Notes: generated from the sequence alone by a model not told the origin. Counted from the first letter of the stretch, positions 1-11,481 are shown. The stretch: 64,000 nt of DNA from Cherax quadricarinatus (GCF_038502225.1 NC_091346.1:11781865-11845864); one strand, 5' to 3'. Made by a program: numbers and translations.

Positions 1-3000
1 TGGGTGTGGGAGTGTTGTGGGAGAGTAAATGATAGGTGTGGGAGTGCTGTGGGAGAGTAAATGATGGGTGTGGGAGTGCTGTGGGAGAGTAAATAATGGG
101 TGTGGGAGTGCTGTGGGAGAGTAAATGATGGGTGTGGGAGTGATGTGGGAGAGTAAAAGATGGGTGTGGGAGTGCTGTGGGAGAGTAAGTAAAGGGTGTG
201 GGAGTGCTGTGGGAGAGTAAATGATGGGTGTGGGAGTGATGTGGGAGAGTAAATGATGGGTGTGGGAGTGATGTGGGAGAGTAAATATAGGGTGTTTGAG
301 TGCTGTGGGAGAGTAAATGATGGGTGTTGGAGTGATGTGGGAGAGTAAATGATGGGTGTGGGAGTGATGTGGGAGAGTAAATATAGGGTGTGGGAGTGCT
401 GTGGGAGAGTAAATGATGGGTGTGGGAGTGTTGTGGGTGAGTAAATGATGGGTGAGTGCTGTGGGAGAGTAAATGATGGGCGTGGGAGTGATGTGGGAGA
501 GTAAATGATGGGTGTGGGAGTGTTGTGGGAGAGTAAATGATGGGTGCGGGAGTGATGTGGGAGAGTAAATGATGGGTGTGGGAGTGTTGTGGGAGAGTAA
601 ATGATGGGTGAGTGTTGTGGGAGAGTAAATGATGGGTGTGGGAGTGTTGTGGGAGAGTAAATGATGGGTGTGGGAGTGTTGTGGGAGAGTAAATGATGGG
701 TGTGGGAGTGTTGTGGGAGAGTAAATGATGGGTGTTGAAGTACTGTGGGAGAGTAAATGATGGGTGTGGGAGTGCTGTGGGAGAGTAGTTGATGGGTGTG
801 GGAGTGCTGTGGGAGAGTAATTGATGGGTGTGGGAGTGCTGTGGGAGAGTAAATGATGGGTGTGGGAGTGTTGTGGGAGAGTAAATGATGGGTGTGGGAG
901 TACTGTGGGAGAGTAAATGATGTGTGTAGGATTATTGTGGGAGAGTAAATGATGGGTGTGGGAGTGTTGTGGGAGAGTAAATGATGGGTGGGGGAGTACT
1001 GTGGGAGAGTAAATGATGGGTGTAGGAGTGCTGTGGTAGAGTAAATGATGGGTGTGGGAGTGTTGTGGGAGAGTAAATGATGGGTGTGGGAGTACTGTGG
1101 GAGAGTAAATGATGGGTGTAGGAGTGCTGTGGGAGAGAGTAAATGATGGATGTGGGAGTGCTGTGGGAGAGTAAATGATGGGTGCAGGAGTATTGTGGGA
1201 GAGTAAATGGGTGTGGGAGTGCTGTGGGAGAGTAAATGATGGGAGTAGGAGTGCAGTGGGAGAGCATATGACGGGTGTGGGAGTGCTGTGGGAGAGTAAA
1301 TGATGGGTGAGTGCTGTGGGAGAGTAAATGATGGGTGTGGGAGTGCTGTGGGAGAGTAAATAATGGGTGTGGGAGTGCTGTGGGAGAGTAAATGATGGGT
1401 GTGGGACTGTTGTGGGAGAGTAAATGATGGGTGTGAGACTGATGTGGGGGAGTAAATGATGGGTGTGGGAGTGTTGTGGTAGAGTAAATGATGGGTGTGG
1501 GAGTGTTGTGGGAGAGTAAATGATGGGTGTGGGAGTTGTGGGAGAGTAAATGATAGGTGTGGGAGTGCTGTGGGAGAGTAAGTGATGGGTGTGGGAGTGC
1601 TGTGGGAGAGTAAATAATGGGTGTGGGAGTGATGTGGGAGAGTAAATGATGGGTGTGGGAGTGATGTGGGAGAGTAAATGATGGGTGTGGGAGTGCTGTG
1701 GGAGAGTAAATAAAGGGTGTGGGAGTGCTGTGGGAGAGTAAATGATGGGTGTGGGAGTGATGTGGGAGAGTAAATGATGGGTGTGGGAGTGATGTGGGAG
1801 AGTAAATAAAGGGTGTGGGAGTGCTGTGGGAGAGTAAATGATGGGTGTGGGAGTGATGTGGGAGAGTAAATGATGGGTGTGGGAGTGATGTGGGAGAGTA
1901 AATAAAGGGTGTGGGAGTGCTGTGGGAGAGTAAATGATGGGTGTGGGAGTGTTGTGGGTGAGTAAATGATGGGCGAGTGCTGTGGGAGAGTAAATGATGG
2001 GCGTGGGAGTGATGTTGGAGAGTAAATGATGGGTGTGGGAGTGTTGTGGGAGAGTAAATGATGGGTGTGGGAGTGATGTGGGAGAGTAAATGATGGGTGT
2101 GGGAGTGTTGTGGGAGAGTAAATGATGGGTGTGTGAGTGTTGTGGGAGAGTAAATGATGAGTGTGGGAGTTGTGGGTGAGTAAATGATAGGTGTGGGAGT
2201 GTTGTGGGAGAGTAAATGATGGGTGTAGAAGTACTGTGGGAGAGTAAATGATGGGTGTGGGAGTGCTGTGGGAGAGTAGTTGATGGGTGTGGGAGTGCTG
2301 TGGGAGAGTAATTGATGGGTGTGGGAGTGCTGTGGGAGAGTAAATGATGGGTGTGGGAGTGTTGTGGGAGAGTAAATGATGGGTGTAGAAGTACTGTGGG
2401 AGAGTAAATGATGGGTGTGGGAGTGCTGTGGGAGAGTAGTAGATGGGTGTGGGAGTGCTGTGGGAGAGTAATTGATGGGTGTGGGAGTGCTGTGGGAGAG
2501 TAAATGATGGGTGTGGGAGTGTTGTGGGAGAGTAAATGATGGGTGTGGGAGTACTGTGGGAGAGTAAATGATGGGTGTAGGATTATTGTGGGAGAGTAAA
2601 TGATGGGTGTGGGAGTGTTGTGGGAGAGTAAATGATGGGTGGGGGAGTACTGTGGGAGAGTAAATGATGGGTGTAGGAGTGCTGTGGGAGAGTAAATGAT
2701 GGGTGTAGGAGTGCTGTGGGAGAGTAAATGATGGGTGTAGGAGTGTTGTGGGAGAGTAAATGATGGGTGTGGGAGTACTGTGGGAGAGTAAATGATGGGT
2801 GTAGGAGTGCTGTGGTAGAGTAAATGATGGGTGTGGGAGTGTTGTGGGAGAGTAAATGATGGGTGTGGGAGTACTGTGGGAGAGTAAATGATGGGTGTAG
2901 GAGTGCTGTGGGAGAGAGTAAATGATGGATGTGGGAGTGCTGTGGGAGAGTAAATGATGGGTGCAGGAGTATTGTGGGAGAGTAAATGATGGGTGTGGGA

Positions 3001-4162
3001 GTGCTGTGGGAGAGTAAATGATGGGAGTAGGAGTGCAGTGGGAGAGCATATGACGGGTGTGGGAGTGCTGTGGGAGAGTAAATGATGGGCGAGTGCTGTG
3101 GGAGAGTAATGGATGGGTGTGGCTGTGCTGTGGGAGAGTAAAGGATCGGTTTGGGAGTGATGTAGGAGAGTAAATGATGGCTGTGGGAGAGTAAATGATG
3201 GGTGTGGGAGTGCTGTGGGAGAGTAAATGATGGGTGTTGGAGAATAAATGATGGGTGTGGGAATGCTGTGGGAAAGTAAATGGTGGGTGTGGGAGAGTAA
3301 ATGATGGGCGTGGGAGAGTAAATGATCGTTGTGGGAGTGCTGTGGGAGAGTAAATGATGAGTGTTGGAGAGTAAATGATCGTTGTGGGAGTGCTGTGGGA
3401 GAGTAAATGATGGGTGTTGGAGAGTAAATGATGGGTGTGGGAATGCTGTGGGAGTGATGGGTGTGGGAGTGAATTAGGAGAGTAAATGATGGCTGTGGGA
3501 GAGTAAATGATTGGTTTGGGAGTGCTGTGGGAGAGTAAATGATGGGTGTTGGAGAGTAAAGGATGGGTGTGGGAGTGCTGTAGGAGAGCAAATGATGAGT
3601 GTGGGAGTGCTTTGGGAGACTGATGGATGTGGGAGTGCTGTGGGAGATAAAATGGGTATGGGAGTGCTGTGGGAGAGTAAATGGGTGTGGGAGTGCTGCG
3701 GTAGATTAAATGATGGGTGTGGGTATGCTGTGGGAGAATACATGATGGGTGTGTAGAGTAAATGATGGATGGGGGGTGCTGTGAGAGGAAATGATGGGTG
3801 TGGGACTGCTGTGGGAGAGTAAATGATAGCTGTATGAGTGCTGTGGGAGAGTAAATGATGGATGTGGGAGAGTAAAGGATGGGTGTGTGAGTGCTGTAGG
3901 AGAATAAATGACGTGTGTGGGAGTGCTGTGGGGGAGTAAAGGATGGGTGGTGTGCTGTAGAATAAATGAAGAGTGTGGGACTGCTGTGGGAGAATAAATG
4001 TGTGTGGGAGTGCCGTGGGGGAGTAAAGCATGGGTGTCGGAGTGCTGTGGGAGAGTAAATTTTGGGTATGCGAGAGCAAGGGGAGAGTAAATGATGGGTG
4101 TGGATGTGCTGTGGGAAAGTAAATGATGAGAGTGGGAGAGTAAATGATGGGTGTGGGAGTGC
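1..4162. repeat. 32-bp minisatellite array
   Basis: Tandem copies of a 32-bp unit (key pieces GGGTGTGGGAGTGCTGTGGG and AGAGTAAATGAT), about 130 copies, continuing past the left edge. A 28-bp variant that has lost four bases recurs, for example near 450, 609, 1307, 1972 and 3088. From about 3100 to 4162 the array is degenerate, with many truncated units. The plus strand is G-rich and the complement is open in all three frames, which gives a 705-codon frame with no coding meaning because 32 is not a multiple of 3. The right end is fused to a truncated integrase gene at about 4162. Confidence 0.95.
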
Positions 4163-4473
4163 CTGCTGAAAGGTTCTCCGGCTACTGTAATAGGGTTAAG
4201 AGGGGCAGGTTTAATTCCCTGATTAGGTTTTCCTACCCTTCGGCAAACTGGGCATGATTCTACATACTTATCCACCGATTCCCATACCTGGGACCAGTAA
4301 AAATGTTTAGAAATCATGCCCATAGTTATTTTAACACCTAAATGTCCTCCCATGGGAACATCGTTGGCCAAACACAAAACCTGATACCTGAATGGTTCTG
4401 GCACCACCACTTGGTAGAGTGCCTTCCTTGCTCCATCATTAGATGTCGCATCCGATAGGGTCTTTTGCATCAA
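4163..4473 (-). pseudogene. Integrase N-terminal zinc-binding domain, truncated (element A)
   Basis: The translation contains a Gypsy-type integrase H2C2 module: GGHLGVKITMGMISKHFYW followed by ESCPVCRR. The histidine normally expected just before it (LAHD-like in relatives) reads as Asn (LAND), so one zinc ligand appears lost. The frame reaches GEPFSR, the segment that in relatives leads directly into the DDE catalytic core, and there changes abruptly into 32-bp satellite sequence. The catalytic core is missing. Upstream, at 4474-4640, linker sequence typical of the RNase H-integrase boundary (FFADGILMQKTL) is visible. Confidence 0.8.
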
Positions 4474-4839
4474 AATACCGTCTGCAAAAAAGAAACATTT
4501 AGTTAGTTGTGAGGCCTCTTCCTTGGTAACAGCAGATGATCAAATAGCTTTCAGGGTGTTGCCACACCCCTGGGCCTCGATCAGCTGCTCTCGAGTAGGA
4601 GTCGCCCCCCTATACCAGCTCCAAAAGCCCCACTCAAACAGGGTCCTGTTCGGAATGGTTCATCACAACCCTGAGCCCCCTGCAGGCTAGACTCTAGGAA
4701 TAGATTTCCCAAACCCAAATCATCCCCAGGATCGAAAGAGTCAGGGAGAGAGACTGCACTCTTTTTTATCTTTTGACATTTTTCTCGTTACTGCACCCAC
4801 TGGAAATAATTTGGGTAAGGTAGGCCTAGCTTTTTCCTC
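4474..4839 (-). other. Degenerate pol linker; RT and RNase H absent
   Basis: This stretch between the protease and integrase remnants holds several stop codons. Its integrase-proximal half still translates to pre-integrase linker sequence. No YMDD-type motif, RT fingers or RNase H motif can be found, and there is no space for them. An internal deletion of roughly the whole RT-RNase H region is the simplest reading. Confidence 0.6.
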
Positions 4840-5176
4840 CTAACTCTGTGAGGCTGGGTCCTTCCAAACCAGAGGTTCCTCACTTTCAAGACAACCCATG
4901 ACATTATTGCCTAAAAGTATGTCAACACCCTCACAAGGTATATCCTCTGTGATACCAACAGCTAAGTAACCACACTGATATGCAGATTCCACCCATAACC
5001 TGTGCACAGGAGTCTTGACAAGTGAATCTGGTAATTCCTTTAAGCAAAACGTCCAACCCAGTATATGTGTCATCCGACACTGGCAATATGCCCCTACGAA
5101 GCAAAGTGTACATGCTACCAGTGTCCCTCAAAGGCATAACGCCTGTTACCCTACCTTCATTTTGGTGTAAGGCCAC
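4840..5176 (-). pseudogene. Retropepsin-like protease remnant (element A)
   Basis: Two overlapping minus-strand frames together carry the signature of a retroviral-type aspartic protease. The catalytic motif RDTGS lies in the upstream frame (about 5115-5135), and the second conserved motif DILLGNNVMG lies in the downstream frame (about 4890-4920). The frame shift between them breaks the gene. In this family the enzyme cleaves the Gag-Pol polyprotein. It directly follows gag, as expected for a Gypsy-type gag-pol order. Confidence 0.7.
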
Positions 5177-6419
5177 CGTGGACTTGTAAAGACCTTCATC
5201 CGAGGGTCCAAAACTGCTGAGTTACCTGATATACCCGGAGGTGATGCTTCAGTATTAGCTACCGTGCGGGTACCTGGTGTATCTACTTGAGAAGCTCCAG
5301 CAACCGCCTGATCTCTACGCAACTTCTTACAATACGGCTGCAGATGTCCCTGTTTATGACAATAAGTACAGTAATAAGGTTTAAAGGCCCCCTGCCCATT
5401 TGACCTAGGTTGGATCCCTTGACTCTTGGGAACTGGGCTCGTCCCATCTGTTCCTTGTAGTCCTGGACCAGTGACTGCAAACTTAAAACTTCCCTTGGCA
5501 GGTACTGGAGAATTAGGCTTAATCACACTCTGGTGGAGAATAGGCTGAGAAACATGTGGCTTAAACTTCTGAAATTTCTTGTTCCTATTGGTGGGTGGTG
5601 AAAACTTACCATTATTAGTATGTGGTAGGTGGTAACTACTACCAAATCTTTGGTTTGCTAAAAATCTGTCACCCAGCTCTAAAGCATTATTATAATCAAG
5701 ATCTTTCTCCTCAAGATATGCCTTAAGGTCAGGAGGAACATTTCTCGAAAGATCCTTTAACAAAATTAAGGTAATTACACCCTCATAATTTTCTACCACC
5801 CCCTTCGAGCGACACCACCTATTTAGAAGTGACATCTTCTCCTTACCATATTCCACCAAAGACTGCCCTGCTTTGAAACTTTAGTTCTCTAAATTTCTGC
5901 CGGTACCTTTCCGGCAACATTTGATAAGCCAGTAAAACTACCTCTTTTAATTTATGATAATCAGAAAAGGCCGATCCCTCTAAAGAACTAACGGCCTGTA
6001 ACCCGTTACCAATTGCGCAATTGGGTTCTTGCTAATGTCGCCCATTCCTTTTCCGGCCAAACTTGGGATTTGGTCGTACTTTCAAATAACAGAAAAAACT
6101 GGTCTGGATCTTTCTCTAGGAATTTGGGCACAAATTTTTTGGCTTTATCCAAATGAAAAACATCTACCCTCGTGTCTGTGTCTGGGTGAGAAGCAAGCTG
6201 CCTCTCTTTAGCTCTTTCTTGAGCCCTAAGCTCCTCTAAGGCTCTCTGTTCCTGGATCTTTGTACGTTCAATCCTTAACCGTTCCTTTTCTTCTGCAACT
6301 AGGGCTAATTTCATTCGTACAAGTTCTGTTCCTTATCCAGGTCCCTAATATGGGAATTTGATTCCATGTCGCCTTCCAGATGTATGTCATCCCCAGAATT
6401 TTCACTAGTGTCAGCCATT
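5146..6419 (-). pseudogene. gag: gag remnant with CCHC zinc knuckle (element A)
   Basis: Structural Gag protein of the LTR element. A short start (MADTSENSGDD, ATG at 6417-6419) is followed by frameshifts. A Lys/Glu/Arg-rich helix (6314-6180) leads into a capsid-like region (FVPKFLEKDPDQFF, then PEKEWATLARTQL) that continues after a frameshift near 6010. The segment at 5859-5650 resembles the SCAN-like capsid of Gmr1-type Gypsy elements. A complete CX2CX4HX4C zinc knuckle (CTYCHKQGHLQPYC, about 5330-5370) would bind genomic RNA. Frameshifts near 6310, 6010 and 5860 inactivate it. The same domain plan is seen in element B. Confidence 0.75.
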
Positions 6420-6865
6420 TTGGGAAATAATAGCACCAAATCTTGCTATCAGCCACAGAACTTACTGATATAAAATAATAAAGCACATAGCAAAGTACAT
6501 ACACTGAAGTAGTATATTTACAAGGAGTGATTGTCATGTAACTCCCCAAAATTAAACAGGATTGTACACAAGAAAATCCTGGCAGAAAAATGGAGCTATT
6601 GCACCTGAAAAGGAAAATTATTCCCAGAAAATTAGGTATTCATAACCCCCCTAAAAATTAGCAAGATTGTACCTGCAGGGGTAAATTATGCTCAGAATAA
6701 CAGGTATTAATAACACCCTAAAAACCAGCAATATTGCACACAAAGGTAATTTATCATTTTAGTGTGAGTGTTATAGTGAATGCTTCCTCTGACCAACCCA
6801 GTAAAGAATGATTATTGACTTTCCAGGTTGCAATCTTGAATTACCACATAAAATTTGATAATTCT
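6420..6865 (-). other. 5' leader of element A, no gene
   Basis: The region between the gag start and the primer binding site is A/T-rich and holds no convincing reading frame. It contains short diverged repeats (a phrase like AAAATTAnnCAgnATTGtAC recurs near 6548, 6650 and 6720). This is what an untranslated leader with packaging sequence would look like, but no specific signal can be assigned. Confidence 0.5.
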
Positions 6866-6883
6866 CCCATATACAGGCCCCCA
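6866..6883 (-). promoter_or_regulatory. Primer binding site, tRNA-Pro-like (element A)
   Basis: On the minus strand TGGGGGCCTGTATATGGG starts immediately after the LTR 3' end. Its first bases match the proline-tRNA type primer site known from murine leukaemia virus and many vertebrate and invertebrate Gypsy elements (TGGGGGC...), while the distal half has diverged. The position flush with the LTR and the TGG start support the call; the tRNA assignment is inference. Confidence 0.55.
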
Positions 6884-7631
6884 TGTTATGCAGAAATGCG
6901 GGATACCTGGGGGCTAGAGCTTTGTCTAAGGGCAAAGGTAAAAGTTACACACATCTCAAGCATAAACAGGCCATCCAGGGCTATCCCAGTCAAAATAGAA
7001 AGGGCTAAGCAAGTATTTGTTACTTCAATGGGTTGGTTAACAGAGGGTTAGGCAAAAATCCTAGTTAGGAAAATATATCTATTTATTCAATATAACACTA
7101 TATACACACACTCTAGAAAACACCTTCATGTATCTGCCCAGACAGCGGGCACAAGAAGCAGGCGGCTGGCGGTCCAGCAAATATAACCACTAGGCCTAGT
7201 CAGCGCCAAGCCTTCACTACTTCAATACCAACCCCATTTCTCATTTCCTCACTCATCCCACAGCAACCTGACCATGTCAGAGCCTAGGTGGGCATACAGG
7301 TAAGCCATAGAAGAGCCTATAGCTCGAGTTAGCTAAATAAGAGTACACCACTACATAACTTAGCTTAGATACACAGCATCTCCGACGCCAGCCTCCATGC
7401 CATGCTGACCTCGTGTGACTCCCCAGCCAAGCTTAGCCGTGTACCCAAACGCTGTTGAAAAATAAATCCCTGGCAGGATTTCTTTATAATTACAGTTAGA
7501 GTACTTTACAGGTCCCCCAAATGCACATAATGAATTATAAAATTATGCTTTACAATTATAACATTCGTACTATTATGACACCCTTCTCTACTGTATATAC
7601 ATTACAATGTCATGCAGAACCCTGCATAACA
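6884..7631 (-). repeat. Long terminal repeat of element A (5' LTR)
   Basis: A 748-bp segment bounded by perfect inverted termini, TGTTATGCAG at 6884 and CTGCATAACA ending at 7631, in the TG...CA form typical of LTRs. It lies next to a primer binding site on its inner side. On the minus strand a polyadenylation signal AATAAA lies at 7082-7087 and a TATA-like TGTATATACA near 7595, compatible with a U3-R-U5 layout. The outer end meets the 29-bp satellite without spacer. Confidence 0.85.
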
Positions 7632-10600
7632 TGTTGTACACTATGGTACTTGTGCTAGCGAGTTGTACACCATGGTACTTCTGCTATTGTTATACACCAT
7701 GGTACCTGTGCTAGTGGGTTGTACACCATGGTACTTGTGCTAGCGAGTTGTACACCATGGTACTTCTGCTATTGTTATACACCATGGTACCTGTGCTAGT
7801 GAGTTGTACACCATGGTGCTTTTCCTAGTGTGCTGTACACCATGGAACTTGTCCTAGTTAGTTGTACACCATGGTACTTGAGCTAGTTGTACACCATTTT
7901 ACTTGTGCTACTGAGCTGTACACCATGGTGCTTGTACTAGTGAGTTGTACACCAAGGTACTTGTGCTAGTGTGTTGTACACCATGGTGCTTGTACTAGTG
8001 AGTTGCACACCATGGTACTTGTGCTGGTGTGTTGTACACCATGGTACTTGTGCTGGTGTGTTGTACACCATGGTACTTGTGCTGGTGTGTTGTACACCAT
8101 GGTACTTGTGCTGGTGTGTTGTACACCATGGTACTTGTGCTAGTGTGTTGTACACCATGGTACTTGTGCTAGTGTGTTGAACACCATGGTACTTGTGCTA
8201 GTGTGTTGCACACCATGGTACTTGTGCTAGTGTGTTGAACACCATGGTACTTGTGCTAGTGTGTTGAACACCATGGTACTTGTGCTAGTGTGTTCCACCC
8301 CATGGTAATTGAGCTAGTGTGTTGAACACCATCGTCCTTGTGCTAGTGTGTTGTACACCATGGTACTTGTGCTAGTGTGTTGCACACCATGGTACTTGTG
8401 CTAGTGTGTTGCACACCATGGTACTTGTGCTAGTGTGTTGCACACCATGGTACTTGTGCTAGTGTGTTGCACACCATGGTACTTGTGCTAGTGTGTTGCA
8501 CACCATGGTACTTGTGCTAGTGTGTTGCACACCATGGTACTTGTGCTAGTGTGTTGCACACCATGGTACTTGTGCTAGTGTTGCACACCATGGTACTTGT
8601 GCTAGTGTGTTGTACACCATGGTACTTGTGCTGGTGTGTTGTACACCATGGTACTTGTTCTGGTGTGTTGTACACCATGGTACTTGTGCTAGTGTGTTGT
8701 ACACCATGGTACTTGTGCTGGTGTGTTGTACACCATGGTACTTGTGCTAGTGTGTTGTACACCATGGTACTTGTGCTAGTGTGTTGTACACCATGGTACT
8801 TGTGCTGGTGTGTTGTACACCATGGTACTTGTGCTAGTGTGTTGTACACCATGGTACTTGTGCTAGTGTGTTGTACACCATGGTACTTGTGCTAGTGTGT
8901 TGCACACCATGGTACTTGTGCTAGTGTGTTGTACACCATGGTGCTTTTCCTAGTGTGCTGTACACCATGGAACTTGTCCTAGTTAGTTGTACACCATGGT
9001 ACTTGAGCTAGTTAGTTGTACACCATGGTACTTGAGCTAGTTGTACACCATTTTACTTGTGCTACTGAGTTGTACACCATGGTGCTTGTACTAGTGTGCT
9101 GTATACCATGGAACTTGTCCTAGTTAGTTGTACACCATGGTACTTGAGCTAGTTAGTTGTACACCATGGTACTTGAGCTAGTTGTACACCATTTTACTTG
9201 TGCTACTGAGTTGTACACCATGGTGCTTGTACTAGTGAGTTGTACACCATGGTACTTGTGCTAGTGTGTTGCACACCATGGTGCTTGTACTAGTGAGTTG
9301 TACACCATGGCACTTGTGCTAGTGTGTTGTACACCATGGTACTTGTGCTAGTGTGTTGTACACCATGGTACTTGTGCTAGTGTGTTGTACACCATGGTAC
9401 TTGTGCTAGTGTGTTGCACACCATGGTACTTGTGCTAGTGTGTTGTACACCATGGTACTTGTGCTAGTGTGTTGCACACCATGGTACTTGTGCTAGTGTG
9501 TTGCACACCATGGTACTTGTGCTAGTGTGTTGCACACCATGGTACTTGTGCTAGTGTGTTGCACACCATGGTACTTGTGCTAGTGTGTTGCACACCATGG
9601 TACTTGTGCTAGTGTGTTGCACACCATGGTACTTGTGCTAGTGTGTTGCACACCATGGTACTTGTGCTAGTGTGTTGCACACCATGGTACTTGTGCTAGT
9701 GTGTTGCACACCATGGTACTTGTGCTAGTGTGTTGTACACCATGGTACTTGTGCTGGTGTGTTGCACACCATGGTACTTGTGCTAGTGTGTTGTACACCA
9801 TGGTACTTGTGCTAGTGTGTTGTACACCATGGTACTTGTGCTAGTGTGTTGTACACCATGGTACTTGTGCTAGTGTGTTGTACACCATGGTACTTGTGCT
9901 AGTGTGTTGTACACCATGGTACTTGTGCTGGTGTGTTGTACACCATGGTACTTGTGCTAGTGTGTTGTACACCATGGTACTTGTGCTAGTGTGTTGTACA
10001 CCATGGTACTTGTGCTAGTGTGTTGCACACCATGGTACTTGTGCTAGTGTGTTGCACACCATGGTACTTGTGCTAGTGTGTTGCACACCATGGTACTTGT
10101 GCTAGCGTGTTGTACACCATGGTACTTGTGCTAGTGTGTTGTACACCATGGTACTTGTGCTAGTGTGTTGCACACCATGGTACTTGTGCTAGTGTGTTGC
10201 ACACCATGGTACTTGTGCTAGTGTGTTGCACACCATGGTACTTGTGGTAGTGTGTTGCACACCATGGTACTTGTGCTAGTGTGTTGCACACCATGGTACT
10301 TGTGCTAGTGTGTTGTACACCATGGTACTTGTGCTGGTGTGTTGTACACCATGGTACTTGTGCTAGTGTGTTGTACACCATGGTACTTGTGCTAGTGTGT
10401 TGTACACCATGGTACTTGTGCTAGTGTGTTGTACACCATGGTACTTGTGCTGGTGTGTTGTACACCATGGTACTTGTGCTAGTGTGTTGTACACCATGGT
10501 ACTTGTGCTAGTGTGTTGCACACCATGGTACTTGTGCTAGTGTGTTGTACACCATGGTACTTGTGCTAGTGTGTTGTACACCATGGTACTTGTGCTAGTG

Positions 10601-11070
10601 TGTTGTACACCATGGTACTTGTGCTGGTGTGTTGTACACCATGGTACTTGTGCTAGTGTGTTGTACACCATGGTACTTGTGCTAGTGTGTTGCACACCAT
10701 GGTACTTGTGCTAGTGTGTTGTACACCATGGTACTTGTGCTAGTGTGTTGCACACCATGGTACTTGTGCTAGTGTGTTGTACACCATGGTACTTGTGCTA
10801 GTGTGTTGCACACCATGGTACTTGTGCTAGTTTGTTGTACACCATGGTACTTGTGCTGGTGTGTTGTACACCATGGTACTTGTGCTGGTGTGTTGTACAC
10901 CATGGTACTTGTGCTGGTGTGTTGTACACCATGGTACTTGTGCTGGTGTGTTGTACACCATGGTACTTGTGCTGGTGTGTTGTACACCATGGTACTTGTG
11001 CTGGTGTGTTGTACACCATGGTACTTGTGCTGGTGTGTTGTACATCATGGTACTTGTGCTAGTGTGTTGT
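7632..11070. repeat. 29-bp minisatellite array, left part
   Basis: Tandem copies of a 29-bp unit (TTGTACACCATGGTACTTG plus TGCTAGTGTG). Units from 7632 to about 7960 and 8935-9300 are diverged and share a block with the phrases GTGCTTTTCCTAG, GGAACTTGTCCTAG and CCATTTTACTTG, present near 7816, 8940 and (partly) 9090. The rest is highly homogeneous, varying mostly at TAC/CAC and CTAG/CTGG. Open frames through it, such as those around 8517-8895, are repeat translations. Confidence 0.95.
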
Positions 11071-11110
11071 TAAATTAGACTCATGTGCAACTCTTGGGTA
11101 TCTTTATTGA

Positions 11111-11145
11111 GGAAACGTTTCGCCACACAGTGGCTTCATCAGTCC
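11111..11145 (-). ncRNA. Hammerhead-ribozyme-like motif, unit 1
   Basis: On the minus strand: stem I strand GGA, core CTGATGA, an extra A, stem II GCCAC/GUGGC with loop UGU, core GAA, palindromic ACGT as a possible dimeric stem III, then U and UCC closing stem I. Cleavage would be expected after the U following ACGU. The extra A between the CUGAUGA core and stem II departs from the canonical motif, so activity is uncertain. Confidence 0.5.
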
Positions 11146-11481
11146 ATACAAAGGAGAATCTTGAAGAACAGGAGGAGAATGAGGTAATCAGTCCCTCAAC
11201 CTTGAGTCGATGTGGTCAGTCCATCAATCTTGAATAGAATACGGCATACGTGCTGAGAAGGAGCTTATAAACCGTTGGCAGGAGAGGTGCAGAAGTCATA
11301 GGTCGTGTAACATTTGTTCAATGTTGAAGTAGGTCGTGCCCAAGAATTAGGCAAGCGAAGAATTCCCAAGTATTAAGATCCCAAGAAGTTGCAGTGTCTG
11401 ACAGGTTTGTAGATGAATGGTTCAGAGAACCGACATGTTGATAAATTAGACACATGTGCAACTCTTGGGTATCTTTATTGA

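Larger units (their letters stand above)
4163..7631 (-). mobile_element. Element A: truncated Ty3/Gypsy-type LTR retrotransposon
   Basis: Read on the minus strand it has one LTR (6884-7631), a primer binding site (6866-6883), a leader, gag, a protease, and then the zinc-binding start of integrase, cut at about 4163 by the 32-bp satellite. Reverse transcriptase and RNase H are absent: the protease is followed within about 370 bp by sequence of the type that normally precedes integrase. Several frameshifts and stops make it non-functional. Its 5' LTR abuts the 29-bp satellite exactly at 7631/7632. The second LTR is missing, so no target-site duplication can be checked. Confidence 0.85.

Noticed and set aside
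932..3049. 705-codon minus-strand frame in the 32-bp array
   Set aside because: It is a translation of a non-triplet tandem repeat, with a 32-residue period produced by three 32-bp units. All three minus frames are open.
3706..4162. Downstream half of the integrase-containing frame as a real protein extension
   Set aside because: After GEPFSR the frame is 32-bp satellite sequence; it is a chance fusion and not a protein domain.
6815..7051. 78-codon plus-strand ORF in element A
   Set aside because: It spans the primer site and LTR boundary of a minus-strand element and shows no domain.
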